Shown here: one piece after another, positions 57,270 through 64,000 of the stretch | Numbering within the stretch: position 1 is the first letter of the stretch | Layout: the number at the start of each line of letters is the position of its first letter | Source: an uncultured Bacteroidales bacterium | GTDB taxonomy: Bacteria; Bacteroidota; Bacteroidia; Bacteroidales; F082 | Direction: 5' to 3' | NCBI GenBank assembly: GCA_905233445.1 | Contig: CAJOEP010000013.1 | Coordinates: 1-64,000, forward strand | DNA: 64,000 nt | Notes under the pieces: generated by a model | The model's input: the letters and a program-made list of their open reading frames with translations, nothing else | Told to the model about the DNA's origin: nothing | The model's database searches: none | Made by a program: the position numbers and the translations under genes

Positions 57270-58618
57270 GTATCGGTGGCATCGGAATGAGCGCCTTGGC
57301 AAGATATTTCAAAGCCAAGGGCTATGAAGTGGCAGGGTACGACCGTACTCCGTCACCTCTGACGCAACGTCTTGAGAATGAAGGCATTAGCATTCATTAT
57401 GTTGACGATCCGAGCCTCATACCTGAAAATATAGAATTTGTGGTGCTGACACCGGCAATACCATCCAACTCGTTGGAATTGAGATATTTGCGTGATAAAA
57501 ACGTGAAGATCGTCAAGCGTGCCGAGGTGCTAGGAATGCTCTCAAAACAACACAAAGCTCTTGCGATAGCAGGCACTCACGGAAAAACAACCACCACAGC
57601 ACTCGTGACGCATATCCTAAAGACCGCCAACGAGAAACTGTCAGCGTTTATTGGAGGAATATCAAGAAACATTGACAGCAATGTGGTCATCGGAGAGGAT
57701 AATGACGAGTACGTGGTGATGGAAGCCGACGAGTTCGACCACTCGTTTTTGCAGCTGTCGCCATACGTCAGCATCGTTACATCCATTGATGCCGACCATC
57801 TCGATATTTACGGTGATTATCAGCATCTTAAGGTGAGTTTTAACGATTTCGTTGACAAAACTTCCGACGAAGGTCTGGTGATTTATCATGAAAATCTGCC
57901 GATTGAAACAAAGAAACCGCACATCACCTATGGTCTCGAAAACGCCGATGTAACCGCCAAAAACATCCGTGTAATAGACGGCGAAACTTGTTTCGACGTG
58001 ATAATCGATGGTGAAAGATTGGAGAAAGTCCCGCAAAATCTGTGTAATCTGTGTAATCTGCGAGAGATAAAAATGTCGCTCTACGGTCTCCACAACGTCC
58101 AAAACGCCCTCGCCGCAATTATAATGTGTTCATATCTCGGTGTCAATATCAATGATATAAGACAAGGTTTGAAGACTTTCAAAGGTGTGCAGCGTCGTTT
58201 CGACATCCGCGTCAATAACGGAAAACACATCTATGTCGATGATTACGCACATCATCCGGAAGAGATTAAAGCGGCATTGAACGCAGCACGCAACGCATTC
58301 GGCGACAAAGAGTTAACAGTGGTATTCCAGCCGCATCTGTTTACCCGCACTCGTGATTTTATGGACGCTTTTGCAGAAAGCCTATCACTTGCCGACAGAG
58401 TTATATTGCTCGACATCTACCCGGCACGCGAGTTGCCAATCGAAGGTGTCACATCAGCGGCTCTTTTGGAAAAAATAACATCGAAAAATAAACTGTTATG
58501 CTCAAAAAATGAATTGCTCGATATAATAAAAAGCATTGATCCTGAGTTAATTATGACAGTTGGAGCGGGTGATATCGACCGTTTTGTACCGCAAATTGAA
58601 AAATTGTTAGGAGAATGA
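57254..58618 (+). CDS. murC: UDP-N-acetylmuramate:L-alanine ligase MurC
   Basis: 454 residues. Joins L-Ala to UDP-MurNAc. N-terminal LGIGGIGMSALARYFKAKG, ATP-site AIAGTHGKTTTTALVTHIL, VVMEADEFDHSFLQLSP, C-terminal YVDDYAHHPEEIKAALNAAR and QPHLFTRTRDF. Near residues 258-272 the run VPQNLCNLCNLREIK is encoded by a CTGTGTAAT/CTGCGAGAGA repeat (58034-58068). Relatives have no such insert that I recall, so it looks like an in-frame gain in a surface loop. Start overlaps murG by 16 bases; ftsQ overlaps its stop. Confidence 0.96.
   Translation: MLYFLGIGGIGMSALARYFKAKGYEVAGYDRTPSPLTQRLENEGISIHYVDDPSLIPENIEFVVLTPAIPSNSLELRYLRDKNVKIVKRAEVLGMLSKQHKALAIAGTHGKTTTTALVTHILKTANEKLSAFIGGISRNIDSNVVIGEDNDEYVVMEADEFDHSFLQLSPYVSIVTSIDADHLDIYGDYQHLKVSFNDFVDKTSDEGLVIYHENLPIETKKPHITYGLENADVTAKNIRVIDGETCFDVIIDGERLEKVPQNLCNLCNLREIKMSLYGLHNVQNALAAIIMCSYLGVNINDIRQGLKTFKGVQRRFDIRVNNGKHIYVDDYAHHPEEIKAALNAARNAFGDKELTVVFQPHLFTRTRDFMDAFAESLSLADRVILLDIYPARELPIEGVTSAALLEKITSKNKLLCSKNELLDIIKSIDPELIMTVGAGDIDRFVPQIEKLLGE
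58034..58068. repeat. Low-complexity repeat, CTGCGAGA type, in frame inside murC
   Basis: AAATCTGTGTAATCTGTG, then TAATCTGCGAGAGATAAA. Shares its 3' half (ATCTGCGAGAGAT) with the intergenic element at 40261-40294. Encodes NLCNLCNLREI in murC. Confidence 0.7.
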
Positions 58619-59403
58619 AAAAGTTTTTGAAAATATCAGTCTGGGTTTTGACAATCGCCGCGATTGCCTGCCTTTGGTATTTTACTCGCCAAGAACACAT
58701 AGCGCATCCTCTTAAACGCGTTGATATGACCCTGATTCGCACTGATAATCATGGATTTATAGATAGTGTGGAGGTGTATAACAACATTATGAAGATTTGC
58801 GATACCGTTAATAATACCGATGTCACAATGATTCCGGTTGACAGCGTCAGAAATTATCTTAAATCGATTCCGTGGGCTGTTTATTCCGATGCAAATATAA
58901 CGCTTGACGAGGTTTTGGTTGTTCAAATTGTTGAATGTCAGCCTGTTATGCGTGTATATAATAAAAAAGGACAATCGGTTTATATTGATGAAGACGGCAT
59001 TGTTTATCCTGTCAAATCCGGCAACCCGCTCCATCTGCTTATAGGCAGCGGCATCCTTGATTTTAAGGCTGTGACACAAAAATCGGTCAGTGTGTATGAT
59101 GAGATGTATCGTAATAGCGATTTGCCGAAGATTTATGAGGTGATGCGTGAAATCCAAAATAATTCATATTCAAATTGTTGCGTCAAACAAGTTTATTACG
59201 ATGGCAAAGAATACGAGCTGGTGATGAATAATGTTGACATGAAAGTTGTTTTGGGAAATGGCGTCAATGTGGATGTGAAATTGCGAAACTTGCAGTATTT
59301 CTTTGAGCGTATGCAGGGCTCGCCAGATTTGAAGGACTATTGCAAAATCAATTTTAATTTTGAAAATCAAGTTGTTTGTACGAGAAATAAAAACAAAAAG
59401 TAA
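58615..59403 (+). CDS. ftsQ: Cell division protein FtsQ
   Basis: 262 residues. Bitopic protein of the FtsQLB complex. Short cytosolic start, one membrane helix (about 6-24, ISVWVLTIAAIACLWYF), a POTRA-like domain (IMKICDTVNNTDVTMIPVD) and a beta domain with QSVYIDEDGIVYPV. Overlaps murC by 4 bases (ATGA) and its TAA overlaps the ftsA ATG by one base. Sequence identity to classic FtsQ is low, so position is the main evidence. Confidence 0.88.
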   Translation: MKKFLKISVWVLTIAAIACLWYFTRQEHIAHPLKRVDMTLIRTDNHGFIDSVEVYNNIMKICDTVNNTDVTMIPVDSVRNYLKSIPWAVYSDANITLDEVLVVQIVECQPVMRVYNKKGQSVYIDEDGIVYPVKSGNPLHLLIGSGILDFKAVTQKSVSVYDEMYRNSDLPKIYEVMREIQNNSYSNCCVKQVYYDGKEYELVMNNVDMKVVLGNGVNVDVKLRNLQYFFERMQGSPDLKDYCKINFNFENQVVCTRNKNKK

Positions 59404-60767
59404 TGAGTAATCCTGTGTATATCGTAGGCCTTGACATCGGCACTACAAAAATCGCCTGCTTCGTCGGCGAAAAAGTTGAGAATGGAAAGATTGTCATCCG
59501 TGGCTATGGAAAAACGGAATCGACTGGTGTTAAACGCGGTATGGTTTTCAATATCGAGGAGACCGTCAATGCAATCCGCAGGGCTGTTGACCAGGCTTCG
59601 GAGCAGTCGAATGTTGATATCAGGACGGTGAATGTCGGTATCGCCGGACATCACATCCGCAGCGTGCAGCACCGCGGCGTCTTGATGCGCGACAACCCTA
59701 ATGTGGAAATTACGGAGGAGGAAATCGACAAGCTGCGTCAGGACGTGTTCAAACTCGGCATGACACCAGGCGAGGAGATTATCGATGTCATCCCACAGGA
59801 ATATATCGTTGACGACGAGATGGGTATCCGTCATCCGAAAGGCATGCTCGGCAGCAAACTGGAGGCTAATTTCCATGTCATCATCGGACAGGTAGCGGCA
59901 GCCCGCAACATCGTAACCTGCATCAAACAAGCCGGGTTGGAGATGGAACACATGATTCTCGAGCCTATCGCGTCGGCGGAGGCGGTTCTCGGCGAAGATG
60001 AGAAAGAAGCAGGAGTGGCACTCGTCGATATCGGCGGCGGCACCACCGACATCGCCATCTTCTACGACAACATCATTTATCACACCGCAGTCATCCCATT
60101 CGGCGGAAATGTGATAACAGAAGACATCCGTCAGGGTTGCTCAATCATCAAGAAACACGCTGAAGAGATAAAAGTGAAGTTCGGTTCGGCGGTGGCATCC
60201 GAAAACCGCGACGACGAAGTGGTCTCAATCCCTGGAATCCGCGGACGCGAGCCGAAAGAGATATCGTTCAAGAACCTCGCAAGCATCATCCAGGCTCGTC
60301 TGAGCGAGATCTTCGACATCGTGAACAACGAGATTCAGAAGGTGAACAGCGAACACAAACTCATCGCCGGCATCGTACTCACTGGCGGCGGTGCAATGAT
60401 GAAACATATCCAACAGCTGGCAGCATTCAAGACAGGTCTCGACGTGCGTATAGGCTATCCTAACGAATATCTCGCAAACGATACCGCTGAAGAACTCGCA
60501 AGCCCGATGTATTCTACAGGCGTCGGCCTCGTCATTGAAGGTATCGCACGTTATGAAGCAGCACTGAAACACGGTCAGGTGGTTGAGACAAACGACACCA
60601 AAGCTCCGAAAGTAGTGGTCGTCGATGAACCTGTCGTGAAGACCACTGAACATGTGACAAGTGATTCAGAATCAGGACTGTTTGGCCGTTGGGGCAAGAG
60701 AATAATCACCTCGTTCGCCGATAAATTCTTGAAAGAAGACGATATTGACAACGAAAATTTGAATTAA
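59403..60767 (+). CDS. ftsA: Cell division protein FtsA
   Basis: 454 residues. Actin-like protein that ties FtsZ to the membrane. Phosphate-1 VGLDIGTTKIACFVGE, SHS2-type 1C domain (VNVGIAGHHIRSVQHRGVL), VALVDIGGGTTDIAIFYD, IVLTGGGAMMKHIQQLAA. C-terminal amphipathic helix GLFGRWGKRIITSFADKFLK for membrane binding. Coupled to ftsQ through TAATG. Confidence 0.97.
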   Translation: MSNPVYIVGLDIGTTKIACFVGEKVENGKIVIRGYGKTESTGVKRGMVFNIEETVNAIRRAVDQASEQSNVDIRTVNVGIAGHHIRSVQHRGVLMRDNPNVEITEEEIDKLRQDVFKLGMTPGEEIIDVIPQEYIVDDEMGIRHPKGMLGSKLEANFHVIIGQVAAARNIVTCIKQAGLEMEHMILEPIASAEAVLGEDEKEAGVALVDIGGGTTDIAIFYDNIIYHTAVIPFGGNVITEDIRQGCSIIKKHAEEIKVKFGSAVASENRDDEVVSIPGIRGREPKEISFKNLASIIQARLSEIFDIVNNEIQKVNSEHKLIAGIVLTGGGAMMKHIQQLAAFKTGLDVRIGYPNEYLANDTAEELASPMYSTGVGLVIEGIARYEAALKHGQVVETNDTKAPKVVVVDEPVVKTTEHVTSDSESGLFGRWGKRIITSFADKFLKEDDIDNENLN

Positions 60768-60784
60768 TTTAAACAATATAAACG

Positions 60785-62407
60785 ATGACTGACATAGTTA
60801 GATTTGACGAACCGGAAGAAAAACCTAACATTATCAAGGTGATGGGTGTAGGTGGTGGCGGCAGCAACGCTGTCACACACATGTTCACCGCCGGTATCAC
60901 CGGTGTTGACTTCATCCTTTGCAACACCGACGACCAAGCTTTGCAGAAAAGCCCTGTCGAGAACAAGCTTCACATCGGAGATCACGCTCTCGGCGCCGGC
61001 AATGTCCCGGCTGTGGGTCGTCAGGCAGCAGAACAAACAGAGGAAGGAATCCGCGAGGCACTTGCAGACGACACCAAGATGTTGTTTATCACGGCCGGTA
61101 TGGGTGGCGGTACAGGCACAGGAGCCGCCCCAGTAGTGGCCAGAATCTCGCGCGAACTCGGTATCCTCACCGTGGGTATCGTCACACTTCCGTTCAGTTT
61201 CGAAGGTAAACGCCGCCAGCAACAAGCAGCCGAAGGTATAGCCGAACTGCGCAAACATGTCGATGCACTTCTCGTGATAAGCAACGACAAACTGCGAGAG
61301 GAATATGGCGATATGAAACTTACAGAAGCTTTCAAAAAAGCCGACGACGTGTTGATGATAGCCGCCAAAGGTATCGCCGAAATCATCACCGTGACCGGAT
61401 ATGTCAACGTCGACTTCGAAGATGTCAACAACGTGATGCGTTCCAGCGGCAAGGCCATCATGGGATCGGGCGACGGCGCAGGCGAAAACCGCCATATGAT
61501 TGCCGTCGAACAGGCAGTGAACTCACCGCTTCTCGCCGATAACGACATCACAGGAGCAAAGAATATACTCGTTTATATCACCTCTTCAACAGAACACGAA
61601 GTTACCCTCGACGAAGTGACTGAAATCAACGAATATGTTCAGGATGCGACAGGTAAAGTGGCCGAAATCATCTGGGGTAACGGCGTCGATGAGGCACTCG
61701 GCGAGAATATCCGTGTAACCATCATCGCCACTGGCTTCGGCGACGTTAAAGAAGAAAAACCGGAACCGGTGGTCCATACATTTGCCGATAATAAAATAAA
61801 AGATCCGGAAAAAGAACTCGAACGGCAGCAGATAATGGTGATTGAACCAGCTGAAGAACCTGAACAGAAAATCGTCGAGCCGGAGCCTGAATCAGAAAAA
61901 CCACGTGTTAAACGTCATACTCTCTACGAAGATGACGAAAATACACAAGTCACTGATAAAGAAGAAGATAAAGACGCTGATTTAGACAACAACGACAGCG
62001 GGATTTATGTGAAAAGAATCACACATGACGATGTGCGTCCTGTGGATACACCATCACAACCGATAAAGAGATTCGATAATCCTTTCACTTCTGACGACGA
62101 TGATGTCGATGTTCCTGGTTTTAGGAATCTCTCTGATAATCAGACTGTTATGGCTGCCAAAGTCGAAACGAAACCAGCACCGGCCAAGCAGCTTGATCAA
62201 AAGGAGATTCTTCGCCGCCAGCGTTTCATGTCGTTTAACACCGACTTCAGAAATATGTCGAATCTGGAGAACTTCGAAAACATTCCGGCATATGCGCGTA
62301 TGGGCGTGAACATCACCAACGACGATAATGAAATGTCCCGTTATTCAGTGAATAAAGAAACAGGTCTGCGCGAAGAGAATTCATATCTTCACACTGATGT
62401 TGACTGA
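60785..62407 (+). CDS. ftsZ: Cell division protein FtsZ
   Basis: 540 residues. Tubulin-like GTPase. VMGVGGGGSNAVTHMF, tubulin signature TAGMGGGTGTGAAPVVA, T7 NVDFEDVNNVM. A Glu/Asp-rich linker follows (about 325-460). The C-terminal region has NIPAYARMGVNI and ends ENSYLHTDVD. This last extension after the conserved IPAY peptide is usual in Bacteroidota. Longer than E. coli FtsZ (383) because of the linker and tail. Confidence 0.97.
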   Translation: MTDIVRFDEPEEKPNIIKVMGVGGGGSNAVTHMFTAGITGVDFILCNTDDQALQKSPVENKLHIGDHALGAGNVPAVGRQAAEQTEEGIREALADDTKMLFITAGMGGGTGTGAAPVVARISRELGILTVGIVTLPFSFEGKRRQQQAAEGIAELRKHVDALLVISNDKLREEYGDMKLTEAFKKADDVLMIAAKGIAEIITVTGYVNVDFEDVNNVMRSSGKAIMGSGDGAGENRHMIAVEQAVNSPLLADNDITGAKNILVYITSSTEHEVTLDEVTEINEYVQDATGKVAEIIWGNGVDEALGENIRVTIIATGFGDVKEEKPEPVVHTFADNKIKDPEKELERQQIMVIEPAEEPEQKIVEPEPESEKPRVKRHTLYEDDENTQVTDKEEDKDADLDNNDSGIYVKRITHDDVRPVDTPSQPIKRFDNPFTSDDDDVDVPGFRNLSDNQTVMAAKVETKPAPAKQLDQKEILRRQRFMSFNTDFRNMSNLENFENIPAYARMGVNITNDDNEMSRYSVNKETGLREENSYLHTDVD

Positions 62408-62409
62408 TT

Positions 62410-62976
62410 ATGAAGAGGCTAGCAGTTTTTGTGTCGGGCGGAGGAACTAATTTGCAACGCATAGCAGAGTATTTTGCACCCAATCCTGAAGTGGAGGTGG
62501 CATGCGTCGTAAGTAACAACAAGGATGCTTATGCCAACCAGCGTGCGAAAAACCTCGGCATCCCATTGATAATGATTGACCGTCAACGGTTTAACGACAA
62601 GGAGTTTTCAGATGAACTCAAATCGTTGAACATCGATTTAATCGTTTTGGCGGGTTTTTTGTGGCTTATTCCGCAACATCTTATCGAGGCTTTCCCCAAT
62701 AAAATCATCAACATTCATCCGGCTTTGCTGCCAAAATATGGAGGAAAAGGATTTTACGGACATCATGTCCATGAGGCAGTTGTGGCAGCACACGAAAAAG
62801 AATCGGGAATCACAATCCATTATGTCAATGAGCATTACGACAGCGGAAACATCATTTTCCAAGCAAAAGTAGCTCTTTCCGAGAAAGACACTCCCGACGA
62901 TGTCGCAGCGAAGATTCATATTCTTGAGCAGGAAAACTTCCCATTGGTGATAGAAAAATTGCTGTTTGACAAATAA
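62410..62976 (+). CDS. purN: Phosphoribosylglycinamide formyltransferase
   Basis: 188 residues. Transfers a formyl group from 10-formyl-THF to GAR in purine synthesis. VFVSGGGTNLQRIAEYF, catalytic-site NIHPALLPKYGGKGFYG with the essential Asn/His, and HYVNEHYDSGNIIFQ with the catalytic Asp. Starts 2 bases after ftsZ, so probably read through from the dcw cluster. Confidence 0.96.
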   Translation: MKRLAVFVSGGGTNLQRIAEYFAPNPEVEVACVVSNNKDAYANQRAKNLGIPLIMIDRQRFNDKEFSDELKSLNIDLIVLAGFLWLIPQHLIEAFPNKIINIHPALLPKYGGKGFYGHHVHEAVVAAHEKESGITIHYVNEHYDSGNIIFQAKVALSEKDTPDDVAAKIHILEQENFPLVIEKLLFDK

Positions 62977-62998
62977 TTACTTTTTTGAAAAAAATAAA

Positions 62999-63403
62999 AT
63001 GAAAAAGATATTTTTAACCATACTGTTTTTTGCTATCGCTCTGATTTCCAATGCCCAAATTGATAAAATATTGGGCGAATGGCGTACAATAAACGACAAA
63101 ACTGGGGAGACAGAGGCGGTGATATTGTTTTACCAAGGCGATAATGGACTGTATTACGGCAAAACGACACGAGTTTTCGAAAAAGGGAAAGAATTGTTCA
63201 ATCCGGAATACATTGGCATGATTCTTGTTAAGGATTTTAAATTGGAAGATGGCAGGCTTGTTGGTGGAACGCTTTTCGAACCGCATGAAAACAAGACTTA
63301 TTACGGCAAGATATCGTATAATGCCAAAGATAATACATTGATGGTCAGAGGTTCTTTGGATAAAAGAGGCTGGCTCGGACGAACACAGATTTGGGTGAGA
63401 TAA
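62999..63403 (+). CDS. DUF2147 family exported protein
   Basis: 134 residues. Signal peptide MKKIFLTILFFAIALISNAQ. ILGEWRTINDKTGETEAVIL, YYGKTTRVFEKGKEL and VRGSLDKRGWLGRTQIWVR are typical of DUF2147, a lipocalin-like beta-barrel family of unknown function. ATG 62999 begins the signal peptide. Confidence 0.88.
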   Translation: MKKIFLTILFFAIALISNAQIDKILGEWRTINDKTGETEAVILFYQGDNGLYYGKTTRVFEKGKELFNPEYIGMILVKDFKLEDGRLVGGTLFEPHENKTYYGKISYNAKDNTLMVRGSLDKRGWLGRTQIWVR

Positions 63404-63432
63404 ATGATTGGAATTAACAAAAACATAATAAT

Positions 63433-64000
63433 ATGAAGAAATACGCGAAGAAATTAGTTGCTCTGGTGAATATAAGGGAGCATGTCGATTATCGGACCGC
63501 CGACAGCTCAATACGCAAAAATATTGCATTCAAAGGCCCTAACGTCATCATTTTGGCGTGTGCCATCGTCATCGCATCGGTTGGTCTGAATGTGAACTCC
63601 ATACCGGTTATCATCGGCGCCATGTTGATTTCGCCGGTCATGGGCCCTATTTTGGGCCTTGGACTGGGTCTTGGCACTGAGGACAACAGCCTCCTCAAAG
63701 ATTCGCTGAAAAACTTCGCCATCATGGTGATTATCAGCATCTTGGCCTCGTCGGTATTCTTTTTCTTGAGTCCTCTCACTTTGGAAAACCCTTCGGAGTT
63801 GTTGGCGCGTACTAATCCTACGATTTATGACGTGTTGATTGCGCTTTTCGGAGGTTTTGCTGGTATTCTCGAGACATCGCGCAAGGAAAAAGGCACTGTG
63901 ATTTCGGGCGTCGCTATCGCTACGGCTCTCATGCCGCCACTTTGCACGGTGGGCTACGGCATCTCGAGGTTGAACATCACGTTCATGTTCGGGGCTCTGT
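63433..64000 (+). CDS. DUF389 family membrane protein (partial, runs off window)
   Basis: About 189 codons visible, no stop before the edge. Several membrane helices: NVIILACAIVIASVGLN, VIIGAMLISPVMGPILGLGL, FAIMVIISILASSVFFF, and VISGVAIATALMPPLCTVGY. The GAMLISPVMGPI and ALMPPLCTVGYG motifs identify DUF389, a conserved membrane family of unknown function. ATG 63433 gives MKKYAKKLVALVNIREHVDY. Confidence 0.9.
   Translation, partial: MKKYAKKLVALVNIREHVDYRTADSSIRKNIAFKGPNVIILACAIVIASVGLNVNSIPVIIGAMLISPVMGPILGLGLGLGTEDNSLLKDSLKNFAIMVIISILASSVFFFLSPLTLENPSELLARTNPTIYDVLIALFGGFAGILETSRKEKGTVISGVAIATALMPPLCTVGYGISRLNITFMFGAL

Overview
The window looks like chromosomal DNA of an uncultured member of the Bacteroidales (Bacteroidota). 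The evidence is: proteins with C-terminal type IX secretion sorting domains; many promoters of the Bacteroidota type (TAnnTTTG, in the best cases with TTG or TTTG 20-21 bases upstream); a gene order coiled-coil gene - zapA - 6S RNA - rny; a Tgt without zinc cysteines; lipoproteins with Bacteroidota-type signal peptides; and many Bacteroidota-only families (DUF2851, DUF5723, HU-SPOR, fimbrillin/FISUMP-like lipoproteins). I see no prophage, integrase, transposase, rRNA or CRISPR array.

Layout. 1-2 kb (minus): RNase Y (cut by the window edge), a probable 6S RNA, zapA and a small coiled-coil gene. 2-6 kb (minus): DUF2851, a GT39-type glycosyltransferase and a frameshifted membrane gene. 6-11.3 kb (plus): a suf Fe-S cluster operon sufB-C-D-S-E plus a DUF59 gene, in which sufC is broken. 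11.3-15.2 kb (mostly minus): a choline-kinase-like protein, tRNA-Ala, a secreted T9SS protein and urocanate hydratase. 15.3-25 kb: a secreted C10 protease with a beta-helix, a GT2 glycosyltransferase between two copies of a hairpin repeat, tgt-lptG, a PEGA-domain protein and a lipoprotein. 25-26.8 kb: two DUF4160/DUF2442 pairs, the first decayed. 26.8-34.2 kb: deoxynucleoside kinase, kdsB, HU-SPOR, trmB, pcm, a Gfo/Idh/MocA oxidoreductase, a lipoprotein and a polyprenyl-phosphate sugar transferase. 34.2-37.5 kb (minus): tRNA-Leu, tig, clpP, clpX. 37.6-48.9 kb: DUF5723, an OppC-like permease, a Sel1/formylglycine-enzyme-like lipoprotein, a frameshifted lipoprotein, dapD, tRNA-His, ruvX, def, a TPR lipoprotein, a 5'-nucleotidase-like lipoprotein and engB. 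49-62.4 kb (plus): the division and cell wall (dcw) cluster mraZ-rsmH-ftsL-ftsI-murE-(murD remnant)-ftsW-murG-murC-ftsQ-ftsA-ftsZ. It is followed by purN, a DUF2147 gene and the start of a DUF389 membrane protein.

The most unusual points are these. (1) In the dcw cluster mraY is absent, and murD is reduced to a divergent C-terminal-domain protein of 176 residues. (2) sufC carries a deletion of about 41 bases directly after the Walker A motif. (3) The window holds several families of short dyad repeats that sit at stop codons. Some provide the stop codon or the last residues of a gene (sufE, clpX, the T9SS protein), and related elements lie in frame inside the GT39 gene and murC. (4) A rho-independent terminator for tRNA-His is encoded inside the 3' end of dapD on the other strand. 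(5) Tandem DUF4160/DUF2442 pairs look like a toxin-antitoxin-type module.

The number of broken genes (sufC, the 5.0-6.0 kb gene, the 42.7-44.1 kb lipoprotein, DUF4160) could reflect real decay. Single-base or small-gap errors in a draft or metagenome assembly would look the same, and sequence alone cannot separate the two.
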